DNA of 64,000 nucleotides from Lactarius indigo (taxonomy: Eukaryota > Basidiomycota > Agaricomycetes > Russulales > Russulaceae), in NCBI GenBank assembly GCA_025766275.1, contig JAFKAC010000013.1, positions 62,001 through 126,000 of the forward strand. The letters run 5' to 3'. Positions within the stretch are counted from its first letter, which is position 1. Each line of letters starts with the position of its first letter. Shown in pieces: positions 36,271 through 47,786 of the stretch. The notes under the pieces were generated by a model, which ran no database searches, had not been told where the DNA came from, and was given only the letters and a program-made list of their open reading frames with translations. Made by a program: the position numbers and the translations under genes.

Positions 36271-36722
36271 GATTGTCGTTGGTGCTGCTGAGGTTGACCC
36301 TGACCAGCGCCAGCAACTATATGCGTTTCAAACTCCGCTCAACAATTGTTATTTTATTTATTTCGTAATGGGCATTTCGCCCTAATGTCTTGTTACGAAA
36401 TTATACTGGGACTTTGCTGCCTTGTGCTGTCCTGCTTGTGTATAATTTTTATTTAATTTTTGAGACGACCCCAGGGTGGTTTGAAGAGCGCGATGGGAAC
36501 TCCCACGGACGCACGGGCCCTCGAGCATGTGAACGGCAACTTCCGGATGATCAGTCTGGAAAAAGCCGAGGCCGGGTTTGCTCGTCTTCCTGTCAACGAC
36601 CTGACCACCGTTTGCCTTCGCCCGCGCCTTGTCCCCTTTCTTCGCCTCCACCTTTGTTCCTCAACTCCCGTAGTTTTCTTCCACATTTTGTGACGCGACT
36701 TTGCCTACGCGTTCAAAGCACC
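36271..36722. promoter_or_regulatory. Divergent intergenic region between MMTAG2-like and PWWP genes
   Basis: 452 bp separate two divergently oriented start codons (36270 minus, 36723 plus), so both promoters must lie here or overlap the first exons. No clear TATA box is seen at the usual distance from either ATG. Confidence 0.4.
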
Positions 36723-38189
36723 ATGGTTAAGGGGTCAAAGTCGGATAAGGAGACTACATATGAGTTTCGCGATATAGTCCTCGCGAAGGTACGCGGATAT
36801 CCCCCCTGGCCGGGCATGGTGCGCTCTTCTTTGGTCATCTTCCTGAACTGCTCGCTCACCTATCACCCTTTTCTTTCTTATGCCCCAGGTTGTGGACCCC
36901 CAGGCTGTCTCAAAAGAGGTGCTTAGAGAACGCCCTCAGAACAAAAAATCATCCTTCTACTGTGTACGGTTCTTCCCCAAAGGAGACCAGTAAGTTCCAT
37001 ATTGTACCCATTTTTGCTGTTTCTTAAAATCAGCCAAGCGCGTGGCTTGTCTCGAAGGACATTTCACGGTTGAAGACACACGAAATCGAAGCGTTCATAA
37101 ACGAGCCCAGCAAGCGCAGCGGCGAATTACTTGACGGATACAAAGTCGCCCTGAACCCTACCAAATGGGAGGAAGAGCAAGAACTCAAGCGCGCCCATGC
37201 AGAGGAGGAAGAGGCAAATGCCGAAGTTGATCAACTCGATGGCGAGATGGACGGGTTAGACGCTGATGGCGACGCCGACGCCGACGAGGCTCCATCTAAA
37301 TCCAGGAAGCGCAAGCGCGAGTCGGAGACGAAAGCCAAGGCGCGCACCAAGAGCTCTGCTAAGAAGGACAAGGACTCGGATTCCACGAAGCGCAAGGCAG
37401 CTGGTAAGCGCAACGGCGCCAGGAGCAAGGCGCTCGTCGAGTCTGAGGATGATGGAGCCGCAGAGGCTGATGGGGATGATGATGATGATGCAGGCCCAAG
37501 CAAACGCGCGGCTTCTCCGCCTGCCGCGAAAAAACCAAAAAAAGATGACGATCGTTCGTATTCATGTGCCTCCAGCCCCTTCACCTTTCTTTACTCATGC
37601 CCCTTCTATAGCTTTAGCAAGCGATCCAGAAGCAGTCCGGGTCAGAGACTGGCGACACAAACTCCAGAAAACGTTCCTGAACGATAAGGGGACTGGCCCC
37701 AAGCCGGAGGTCCGTATCTCCTATGCTTGTTTGTTCTCTCGACCGATGAGGTTATTAGGAAATGCCCGCATGCAACGACTTGTTCACTGCCATCGAACAA
37801 TATGACAAGATGAATATCCATTATCTCTCCGTTCGTCTCCTACTCTTCCCGCGTCTCAGCTCGTGTTCACAGTCCCGCAGTACTCGAAAATAGGAAAAGT
37901 AATGCGCCATATACACCTGCAGCCATCGGATAAGATCCCGCGCGACGACGAATTCCACTTCCGTACGCGTGCTAAGGCGCTTGTCGATAAGTGGCACGTT
38001 ATCCTCAGCGCGAATAAGGAGGCGGGACCCGGCGCAAATGGTACGCCAGCTGGATCAAGCCCTACTGCGCCCTCCAAAGCAGACAAAGCAGAAGAGGATG
38101 CGCCGAATGGAGCTGCCGCTACCTCAGCGGCAGATGTTTCAGCGGCAGACGGAACAACATCAGTAGACGTGACTATGGCGGAGGCGTAG
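36723..38189 (+). CDS. PWWP-domain chromatin protein with LEDGF/TFIIS-N-like C-terminal domain
   Basis: Exons 36723-36818, 36889-36989, 37039-37553, 37612-37709, 37759-37830 and about 37881-38189, without frame breaks. The PWWP domain is at the N-terminus: FRDIVLAKVRGYPPWPGM, then VDPQAVSKEVL, YCVRFFPKGDHAWL and VSKDISRL. The middle is disordered, with mixed Lys/Arg-rich blocks (SKSRKRKRESETKAKARTK, likely nuclear localisation) and acidic blocks (GDDDDDAGPSK). The C-terminal helical region, VRDWRHKLQKTFLNDKG, FTAIEQYDKMNIHYL, SKIGKVMRHI and FRTRAKALVDKWHVIL, resembles the TFIIS N-terminal/LEDGF-type bundle. PWWP modules usually bind methylated H3K36 nucleosomes, so a role in transcribed chromatin is likely by family. 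Use of acceptor 37880 rather than 37860 for the last exon is uncertain; both keep the frame. Confidence 0.82.
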
Positions 38190-40289
38190 ACGGACCCATC
38201 GATTCTCAAATCCGTATGTGCGTGCCTTTGTCCCTAACTATCTCCAAGCGGCCCATGGAACCCGAATTTAATTCATACGTGCTTTATCGTGACCTCGAGT
38301 TTGTGTTTTTTCTTGTTGTATATGATTTGTACTTGTCCGCTGTGATCGTTGTCATTTCTTTCATCCGTTTTCTTCTATTCCTTTTTTTTTTCACGTATCG
38401 TATGCTGCAATAAACATTGTTGATAGCAGCTTGCGATGGTCATTTCCTCACAGAACTTATGTTGTTTACTTATCCAGATTATGCAATATGCAACGGGTAT
38501 GCAGCGGCTCTGTATGGCTTTCACGTCCGATTCGTCGGAGGAATTATGTTATGTGCTGGTGATCTCTCTTGTGAAGCGCCTCGCCTGACATGCCCGTTTC
38601 GGTTGCCTGTTGTTGTAGCTTCGGCTTCTAACACCGTTCCAATACCTATCGCATTGATACCCCTAACGTCCACACGTGTACTGGGCGGTCGCTCCGAAAT
38701 GAATCAGCCACTTCTTGTCAAAGGGATGCGAGAAAACGTGAAATAAGTGGAGAGGTAAAGCCGCAAGGAGGGCCGGCGCCAGCGACGCGAACCAAAATTG
38801 GGATGATCCGCACGCTGCGATTGTGACAGAGAATTCGAATACACACGCGGGCACCGGCAGCCGTGCTGTTGGCACGACATGAGCTTTGTAAGGGCGCCTG
38901 AATACCCGGATTCGATCACACCCACGATCAATGCATGTACGGTGCATTGCGTCACCTAGGTGGATGGCGGCGCCAGTGGGTGGGGTTATTAATGTTCATG
39001 TTCGAGCTCCTTCCGAGCGCGAGGGTGTCTCGTGCCAGTAGGTGCCGGTGAGGACAGTCAGCCCATCGGACATGCGGCCACTTCTGCGATGCACATGATT
39101 TTTCCTTTCCTCATGTCCCCCCGGGCTCGCCTAGAAAGCTGTGGAGATAAATTCAGTTAGTCATATCATTGTCCTCGCACCTTGGAGGGCCATTGGAGGA
39201 TTTACTGTAACCTCTGGGTTAGTGGTGTCGTCATTCCATTACAATGAGACCAGGAGTTAGCAAGGCACATACCGATAGTCCTTCAAATCCTATTGACCGA
39301 ACTGCCAGTGGCTTACCTCTTGGCCGCGAACAATATCTTGGATCAGTGGTATGAGACATTGTTGGGGTTAGTGCAGTAGCCTCGGAACCACTGCGGGAAA
39401 GACTGCGGGCTTCCTTCCGCTGTTACTACTACTATCGTTAATCTGACACAGCAGCCAAACAAAACCAACCCCAGAGATGCAACGCCAACTGATTCGCCTA
39501 CACACCATATTGAGGCATCAGAATGTCGAGATCGAGGATTCACGTATCAGTATGTCTTGGTCAGGTACTTGTTCTGCAGCTCGAAAAGTGTGCCAAAGGT
39601 GTGCTTCATGACTGGGTGACTTCTCCGAGTCATGCTCAGAAAGTGGGATCAGGAATCAGATCAAAAACAAAGATTACGCACAATAATCCGCAGATCAGAC
39701 TTCGACACTCTCATGGAGTAATCCACCTTCGATAGTATGATACTTGGTATGAAAATCAGTGACGACATTCAGTTAGAGCGAGTGTACTTCAAGCCCAGCA
39801 TTCTTCGTGTCTGGGCTGCCTGCCCAAAAAGGATGTCCGAACTGCCTGGGCTTCACATTGTGACCAAGTGTGACGCGTGACGCGTCACTCGTGCCAGTCG
39901 CTGCATCTCCAAGTTGAACTTAAATGGCGGCAGGCTCAAACACAATCATATCACGTCCAATTTGTCTAGATCGTCGGTGCTCTGCTAGTGCAGCATTGCA
40001 ACCCGCAATACCTTTTATATCTTCATTTTTTTTGTGGTCATTGACTTCCAGTGTGGTTACATTTCCAAGTGTTATCGTCAGAATGTGCCCCGTGCCAGTG
40101 GCTAAGTATACCAGTTTGTTATGGCACTCCCCCCTTTTCATCTCCTTTTCCTGCCAACGAATCAGGCGGTTATGGAGCTGAGGCTGCGCAACCTCCCAAC
40201 TAATGCTAGAGAACAGTTGGTAGAACCACGATCCGACCTGCACACTTGGTTTTCTACCGGCACTGAAGGCATGGAGCTCGAGTAGTGCC
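38190..40289. other. Intergenic stretch, no gene recognised
   Basis: 3' flank of the PWWP gene with a T-run near 38390, followed by about 1.9 kb of short frames. No domain recognised. The last part (from about 39950) might hold further, unrecognisable remains of the GH15 relic. Confidence 0.35.
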
Positions 40290-40930
40290 CCTGACCCGAC
40301 TGCAGAAGTACCCATTATGGTATTTGTTCTCAACTTCGACCTGACCTTGGGATGTGATTCGGCGACATTACAGCCCCGTTCTGATCGGGCGCTATCAAAC
40401 CTAAAGGTCATCGGGGAATGCCTTCGCGAAAATATTCACCGTCGTCCAGAATTTCCCTCCTGATGAACCCAGAGCATTTTTCGGTTTTTACCCCAAAGAG
40501 CAGAGTTTCAGAGGTCATGTGAGACTATGACACCATCTGATTTATTGGATGCATCGGCTGAATTACATCTCTCTAGATTTGGGACTTTGCATAACGTATC
40601 GCAAAGGTTCCAACGTGTACGAGAACCTGGCGAACGTGATCACAAACTGGGCGGAGAAGGCGCTCCTCCTTGCTGATCGCACGCCTAACGACCATGTCCT
40701 CCTCCTGGCCATGGATAAAGAGATCGCGGAGCCTGTGGGCCCACGATGCACCCTTCCCAGCCTTGTTCCTGCGCTTAACGTGTATGGCTCATACAATGAC
40801 CTAATCCCACCATCGTGGGCCCTACCTGGTGTGTGTACCTTATCAGCTCACTCTGCAATTCCGCCGGTTTTCATTGTGGCGAGGCTGGTTGGTGTTGGTG
40901 GGACGTCTGGTCCGGTATTGAGAGCCAGTT
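40290..40930 (+). pseudogene. GH15 glucoamylase-like relic (C-terminal half)
   Basis: Matches the C-terminal half of the GH15-like gene at 48895-50717. Around 40300-40390 the plus strand reads through a block equivalent to VLNFDPTLGCDSATFQP and its Ser/Arg-rich continuation (LNFDLTLGCDSATLQP here). Later, 40580-40830 encodes KGSNVYENLANVITNWAEKA, then VLLLAMDKEIAEPVGPR and YNDLIPPSWA, aligned with SKTYERLTQAIRVWAENQ, LPWTMNKTTGEPYYGPR and YNGLIPPSWA of the full gene. The N-terminal half is missing and stops interrupt the rest. It is a dispersed, decayed duplicate. Confidence 0.65.
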
Positions 40931-41201
40931 CAATGTTGGGCTCTAGGCGGCCGACGTTAAGGGACTGATAATCATTTCTATGTAATCGTAAACTTGAAAG
41001 AAAAAGGACAAGCGCTGTGTATGTGTATATGTCCTACATTTGTAACAAACTAGCATTGAAGGAACGGTCCTTTGGATCGTCCTTTAGAGTGCAACAGATT
41101 TCATAAGTGTTTGCTGCATGTGAAACGATAGTGGTCCGTATCATGACGCATGATGTATATAGGTGTAAACCGCGACTAGATTGGGGTATCTGACCGCCAC
41201 C

Positions 41202-42520
41202 ATGCCCCAACCACTCCCCGAAAATGTCCCTCCCCATCTCGGTCACTCAGAAAAAATAGAGGGGATACGTAAAGCCTACTCTACACTCTTGAAGATACAA
41301 GAGGCTATCGGCACCAGGGAGTCTCGTGAGAGTCATGAACAAAAATTGATACACGTCAGGATACTCGGCTATCTTATCCGGGAGGGTCCTTCCTTGACGG
41401 CCAGCGAATTCGTCGCCGAAGAGGTCAATTCATATGAGGAGGACGAAGACCAGATCGACAAAGCCGGCGAGCGGTACTACCTCCATTATCTCCGCCCTTG
41501 TGCGTCGCCTCCGCAGGTTCTATTTCATTCATTCATTTTTTAAGAACTTCGTCACAGTCAAGAGATACAGAGGCCGTACGCCAGAATCTTCGCATTCTTC
41601 GTGCCACACATTTGAGACGAGAAAGGAGATGATGATGGAAATGCTCCGCCAAGCTGATAAGCCTCCTCGAAACCACAGCGCGGCCAAAAAAAAAGTGGGT
41701 GCAGCCTTTCCGCGGTTCCGACTTTGATTTTAAAACCTAGCTTGATTTTCTGAAGGCTCTTGTCCGGGATGACTATCAATGCATCGTGTCTGGAAGATAC
41801 GATCCTAAATTCGTGATGAAAAATGATGAACTCAAGGCAGAAGTTTTGAGCTCTCGCTTGCCGATAGGTGTCACTCAGTGCGCACACATCATGCCTGATT
41901 CAATCAACAGGAATATATCGGATTCCAAAGACAAGGTATGCTTTCATAACCCCGCTCTTTTAAGATTATCGACCAGATCGACGTGGCTGTAGCACGAGCA
42001 TGCGGCGTCAATGTGGGCCATCTTGAGCTGTTTTGGCTATGAGGACCTCCCGGATAGGTTGAAAGGAAGTGAAATTCATGGTCTCGATAATGTAATGACG
42101 TTAGACCTTTTTCACCATCACTGGTTCGATCGGCTCGACCTTTGGTTTGAGGCTGTGGTGCGTACTTTTTGTTGTTGTTTCCGGACAACCGTCATTGAGA
42201 CTGAAGGTCCACAGGAAGGATCACCTAACACTTACACGATCAAAGCAACTGATACGGTGTACCTCGTCTCATGCAAAGCGGACGATCGCAGGATCACCTT
42301 AACAAGTGCGTTCGCAGACCTCCCTTTACCAAACCCGGTCTATTTCGAGATCCATGCTGCTTGCTGCAGAGTCGCTCACTTATCTGGGGCCGGCGAATAC
42401 ATGAATAAGGTATTAGAAGATATGGAGGACACCAGTGTCCTGTCTGAGGATGGCTCGTCGGCGCATATACTGTCGTTTGTTCTTCAGCAAGAAGCAATAC
42501 ACCAATGGACCACCGTCTAA
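41202..42520 (+). CDS. Fungal HNH-endonuclease-like domain protein
   Basis: Starts at 41202 (MPQPLPENVPPHLGHSEKIE). An N-terminal helical region (LIREGPSLTASEFVAEEV) is followed by RYRGRTPESS, then across an intron KALVRDDYQCIVSGRYDPKF, TQCAHIMPDS, and after the 41936-41992 intron HEHAASMWAILSCFGYEDL and LDNVMTLDLFHHHWFDRLDLW. The C-terminus is VYFEIHAACCRVAHLSGAGE and YMNKVLEDMEDTSVL. The pattern (DxYxC, AHI, GLDNVMTLD, FxxHxxFD) matches the HNH_2-type domain found in large families of Agaricomycete proteins. The Cys and His/Asn metal-site residues appear present, but nuclease activity is unproven for these families. The joints around 41515-41550 and 42157-42215 are approximate. Confidence 0.7.
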
Positions 42521-43799
42521 CACTTGGGACATCCCTTTCATTTTCAGCCATGTTTCCATACACCTGTATTAGTAACATGAATACGTTGTTTGGCAGCCAT
42601 GTCAACGCCACGTCCTGCATGAACCTTGTCTGAACTTTGTCGGGCTCCGCTACATGTTAGGGAAGCTCCCTACTGAACTTAACGACGCTACTTGGGCAGG
42701 GGGATTGACGATAGCGTCGAGGCCACATAGGCCAGATTCCTAAAACTCCTTGAATTCTCTGTTCAGTATCAGTGGGGGCCCTTTTGATAATTTGGTACAC
42801 GCTCATGGCGAACGTATGGATGTCTCCTTGGATGTCGGCCACTCTTCCTCATCCAAATATTCTGGACGGTGGACGAAACAGTGTGGAGGGGTGAGCGACG
42901 GAGGGTAGTGCGCATGGATGTCACCCAGTGTGAACATGTTAAAGACGCAAATGTAACGCCGTACGTACATCCATAATATCCCCCATGAACATGAAATGAT
43001 AATCACGGCGCGCGGGGCTTTGCACATGGACGCCTGGCTGGAAAGGGACCACCTGTAACGCGATCGCATCGGCACAAGTATGTTTGTCGTCGTAACTATA
43101 CCTTGGCGTGGATGTGATTGACTCTAGGTGGGACTTCTTCGGTTTCGTGACGCTTCTGATAGCATAGGCCTCCGAACACATGCGTCCCAGTTAGTAGCTG
43201 TGCAGCAGTTATTGTCGCGTCAGAAAATACCGTCTCAATGGGTCCCGATATAATTCGAGGATGCTGAAACAACGCGCGTGCAGACAGATATGCTGATCCG
43301 GGATCGAGGCAGCTATGGTCCTTCCCGGGGGGGTATCATCGTGGCATCGGCAGGTCACGTCAGTTTCTGTGAATGCGGCTCTCATGGATTGAGGTAGAAA
43401 GAGCAAGGTGAAATTGACGGGACTCGGAAGGTTGGGTAGCGTCGATCAACAGATCTGGCGTTCTCCACGCGCTTTTCTTATTTCGACAGAATGATTTCGA
43501 CGACTCCCGGAACTGTATTTGGTTTGCGCCATTATGGGAAAGGAAATGGCCTTATCTATGTGTCCAATCAAGATTGATACAGTACGATCTTGACAAGCCC
43601 CCACGATGACCATATAAAGTAGGAACCTACATGGAGGGCTGGTTCTTCGTGTTATAGTTCTTCATTTTCTGTGATTGAATTTGTTCTATAATATCTCTGG
43701 AAGGAGAAGTGACAGCCCCCTTGGCCTATCTCATGCACCATCGGCCGCGTACGAAGCAGCAGGGCTCAAATTCTTGGAATGATGATACGAACTCCAACC
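42521..43799 (-). other. Gene-poor stretch with a doubtful protein-kinase relic
   Basis: On the minus strand around 42780-42880, YLDEEEWP and DIQGDIHTFAMSVYQIIKRA lie in adjacent frames. Together they recall kinase subdomains VIII-IX (a D-x-x-x-F-x-M-x-x-Y-E/Q pattern), but the invariant HRD and DFG motifs are not visible upstream. Most likely a strongly decayed fragment; the rest is featureless. Confidence 0.2.
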
Positions 43800-44704
43800 T
43801 CATAAGACCGCATGCCCCGTTCCACGCTCGAAGTACGTGGCGTGATAGTCCCCTAGGCGGTACTGTAGCGCTTGGCTGCGCGGTATGACACGCAGCGGCT
43901 TGCCGGAGAGGGCCACGCCTGCGTGCAATGCCATCTGTAGACGTGCGCCTGTTGTATAATGTAAAGAACGTATATGAGCCTCAACGCACCTCGCCGCTGA
44001 CGGAACCACTCTTCCCGCTGGAAAGTGGGAGCACTTCGATATGGTATGCTGAGAGCTGAAGCAATATCCGCAGGACGCTATCGAGGTCGCCCGACGCGGC
44101 GGCGATGTGGTATCGTACCACTAGCGAAATGGAGCCCTGAAAAAGCATATAATCTTGAAGTACAACAAGAGAGGGATGTGATACTCCACTTGCCTTCGCG
44201 CAATAAGCTACGAGCGCACGAGCAAAGCGCGAGATATCCAACGCGGAGTGACCGATCCATTCGAACGTGGCGAGTTCGTCGAAAATGACAAGGGTATTTT
44301 GGGCGTCATTTTCCCTTTCTACACAGCTTCGTATGAGGTCAAGCAATGGTAAAAGGGAGGCTCCATCGGATAGAGAGAGGTCGGGAAGTTGAGTCGGGAC
44401 GTCGACGAAGATGATCGAGCCCTGTTCTAACTTTTGAGCTAGATTGAGGCCCTGCGTTGATTATAAATGTAAACGCGGAATATAATTACAGACTGCAGCG
44501 TCGACTCACTGAGCGTGAGGAGATTACCTTCCACTTTAAGAGGTCCTGAGCGGTTGAGATAATGATGCACTTCGCGTCGGGCGAGCTCTTCACATATTCT
44601 GATAGCAACTGGTGCAAAAGAAAATCTGCAGGGGAGGCTAGCTGATCAGTGATCACAACAGGACCACTCGATGTTACAAGCTCATTGACAGAAAACCAAG
44701 ACAT
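43800..44704 (-). CDS. ELP6: Elongator complex subunit Elp6
   Basis: Four exons (44704-44528, 44451-44194, 44136-43986, 43948-43800) give an intact 244-residue protein, the usual Elp6 size. It has a RecA-like fold without Walker A: VVITDQLASPADFLLHQLL near the N-terminus, then GLNLAQKLEQGSIIFVDV, TLVIFDELATFEWIGH (Walker-B-like strand), VRYHIAAASGDLDSVLRIL, and GKPLRVIPRSQALQYRL near the end. Elp4-Elp5-Elp6 form the hexameric ring of Elongator, needed for wobble-uridine modification of tRNA. The second intron (44137-44193) uses a GC donor (AAG|GCAAGT), and the last uses GTTGAG. It is divergent from COG3 with only 96 bp between start codons. Confidence 0.85.
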
Positions 44705-44800
44705 TTCGAGTGCTGGTGGAAGTTGAAATTGAGATAAGATAAGATTGCGCTCGTCTGCCAGCGCCGCCAGTTGACTGAGTCGGAAATTGGAAGCTGGTTG
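44705..44800. promoter_or_regulatory. 96 bp bidirectional promoter of ELP6 and COG3
   Basis: Start codons at 44704 (minus) and 44801 (plus) leave 96 bp. Transcription start sites probably overlap, suggesting co-expression or promoter sequence within the first exons. Confidence 0.6.
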
Positions 44801-47786
44801 ATGGCGGCCGGTCGTTCGAACACGCCTGCTCTGAACATTCGCTCTCCAAATCCACGATCAACACTCACAATCGAGGAATGGGAGGCTAAGGCACCACTGG
44901 GCGATGTTGAGATCAAAAGCGTGGCGGCAATGAAGGCCGCCTGCGAGCTGAGACCCGTTTTACAACCATCCGTTGTCAGAGTCGGCCCATCGCCATTCCG
45001 CTCTTCTTAAAATGCCAGGCTAACAAAGAACTACTCTAGGCCTTTCCAGAAGAGACTGGTCCCGCGTCACGCCCAGCTACTCCACTACAACGTGTCAAAC
45101 TCGGTCCTGGCTCACGCCCTTCCACACCTCTCGCGCGTCCGCCAGCCAGCGCGCATGCGCATGCGCTTCACCCGGGACAACCAGTGCAGACCCCGCAGCA
45201 ATTCTACGACTGGTTCGCGTTGATAGATCGCTCTGTCGCCCATAGCCAAGAGGCGCACTTTCGGCAGCATCTGTTGCGTGTCTCAGAGCACCTGGACATG
45301 TGCGACAGACTCGTCAGTCGCATCGACCAAGTCGATGCCGAAGTTGCAGGAATGATGGATGCGTGGAAAAGCGTGGAGGAGGGTGGAAAGAGTCTCCAGG
45401 ACGCGAGCCAAAAGTTGCTTGATGAAAGGGTGAGTTCGTGGACACGGAAGCTGGCTGCCCGAGAGATTGTACGATGTTCCGTCGTTCAGGACAGGTTGGT
45501 GGAATTACAGGGGGCCATTGGGACGACCTTGGAGTATTTCCTCGAACTAGAGCACGCAACGCGTCTACTCAATCACCCCGGGGAGTCTCTCGTCCTTCAA
45601 ACGGACTTCCTCTATATGGTCGAACGTGTGGACATCTGCATTGAGTTCCTCAAATCCCATGTACGATCGCTTTCTGCTTCAGCTCCAGAAGATCTTACTC
45701 ATGTACTTGTAACAGCGCAATTATAAGGAGGCGGAAATATACCTCTTGCGTTTCCAGCAATGCATGACCCGCGCGATGACACTTATCAAAATGTACTTTG
45801 TTGGCTCGCTTCGCGCGCTCACACAGGACGTCTCACGACGGCTGTTTGAACAGGTGCGTTTTAGTGACGTATTTTCTCATTTTTCTTTGTGTGCTTAACT
45901 CTACATAGGATGTCTCCGACACAGCCCAAATGCATCTCCTGTACACGCGTTTCACAACGGTATCTGGGCAAGTTTCCCCTCTCCTCGGAGAGCTCGAACG
46001 TCGCGCCCGTGCCCACCCCGACGAACTGGGAGCGTTGCTATCCGAATGTCATGCCGCATACTTTAGCGCTCGCAAGAATTTGCTTGTTTCGCGTCTTACT
46101 GAGCAGATCCGCGGACTTGATCCAACAAGGACAGAGCTTGTTGAACTCGTGCGTTTTCCTCTTCCGCGGTCTCCCTGAAGCCGGATGGTTATGAGCCATA
46201 TGTAGACACGCGCCGGATGCAGCTACCTAAAACAGATCTGTACTGAAGAGTTTGACCTATATCGTACGTTCTTCAGCTCAGGGAAGGAACGACTTTAGTG
46301 AGTACATCCTCTCCTGTGATGAGTCAATTTGACCGCCTGCCTATAGCCAGTACTTGGAAACGCTTTGCGACTATCTTTACGACGACCTGCGTCCTCGCAT
46401 CCTACATGAGCCCCGGCTCACCGTCCTTTGTGAAGTCTGCACAGTGCTTCAAGCGTTGATGGTGCTTGATCAGTCGATCGATGATGAGATCGATGAGGAT
46501 GGCGAGAGCGACGAGCTTGGGCGGTTACATATTCGACAACTACTGCAGATGGTTTTGCAAGACGCACAAACGAGACTATTCTTCAAGGCTCAGTCAGTGA
46601 TACAGTCAGAAATACGATACTATACGCCGACTGCCCAAGACCTCGCATATCCAGATAAGCTCGTTGGTGAGTGACGTCGTTTTTATCTGCTGAGCCTTCC
46701 CTGAGAACCAGTGTAGCCACACAGGGAACGCCGACAGGATATGAAATTCGTGAAAAGCAGAGCACCAGCCGCCTATTCGAAGGCGCAGGGCTCAACCAGC
46801 GAGAGACTTGGTTCCCGACAGTTTCCAAGACCGTCTGGGTACTCTCACAGCTACACGACTTTGTTCAAGTAAGTTTCTCAGAACTCTCCTACTGTCCGTC
46901 ACTTCTGAGCGCATGTTATGTAAACTACTCAGCCAGCCATTTTCAACGACCTCGCCCAGGAAGCTGTAAGCCTGTGCCGTGCCTCGTTACTAAATGCTGC
47001 AGACTCGCTTGGGACGAAGAGCGCTTTTGACGGCCAACTATTTCTTGTCCGTCATTTGCTTATCCTGAGGGACATCGCGCGTAACGTCGACCTCGCGCAA
47101 AAGGACGAGCCCCGAGCAGTAGGAGCCGATGCGTATAGTATGACGGGTGGGTACACTCTTTGGCCTATGCGGGTCACCCAGGGTCTGGGAGATTAACTGG
47201 GTCCGGATGGGTCATCACAGACACACTATCTTCCGTACTGTCGCGCACGTCGACGCTCCTACCAGGCGCGCTGTTCACATCCCTTCCTGGTGTTCGTGCA
47301 GAACAACTCTCTGACGCAAAGCGTGTATGTGTCTCCTCCCTTTTGTTGCCCTTACGACCATCCTTACATGGGCCCACTCCGTCATAGGGCATCGACCAGG
47401 ACCTGAAGCGTGCCTGCGAGACCGTCATTTCCACCGCATCGGAGCCGCTCTGCGCACCGTTGCGCGCCTTCACGGGACGCCCAGCGTCGGCCGCTGAGGC
47501 TGCGGTGCTAGACGAAGCGTTTCGCAGTGCGTGTGCGCGCGACCTGCGCGCCAGTCTTTTGCGGATCCGGTTGTACGTGCCTGATGTGCGCACCGCCAAC
47601 GTGCTCGTGAACCACGCGCGGGGCCGCGTCGAGGATGCGTACTCCGCTTTTCGACTCGCCGCGAGACAGGTAGGCGCACGTGCGGGGACGGGTCAGACTG
47701 GGTTGTTGGACAACGAGTCTCTCGAAAAGATACTGCAGGAGGTCTGCGGAGAAGACATAGACGGAGCTGGCACGGCTTCAAATTAG
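44801..47786 (+). CDS. COG3: Conserved oligomeric Golgi complex subunit 3
   Basis: Starts at 44801 (MAAGRSNTPALNIRSPNPRS, then LTIEEWEAKAPLGD). Exon 2 begins at about 45040 with a Pro-rich linker. The Sec34 core follows: QQFYDWFALIDRSVAHSQEA, LEYFLELEHATRLLNHPGES, QTDFLYMVERVDICIEFLKS, YLLRFQQCMTRAMTLIKMYF, DPTRTELVEL, YLKQICTEEFDLY and YLETLCDYLYDDLRPRILHE. In the C-terminal half are ETWFPTVSKTVWVLSQLHDF, GQLFLVRHLLILRDIA and RASLLRIRLYVPDVRTANVL. The protein ends at 47786 after GEDIDGAGTASN. About ten short introns (e.g. 45429-45492, 45855-45908) join cleanly with no frame break. COG3 is a lobe A subunit of the COG tether at the cis-Golgi, needed for retrograde vesicle docking and glycosylation. 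Length (about 850 residues) fits the family. Confidence 0.9.

Noticed and set aside
42780..43180. Protein kinase gene on the minus strand
   Set aside because: Only a subdomain VIII-IX-like fragment is visible in two frames; no HRD or DFG motif. Kept only as a doubtful relic.
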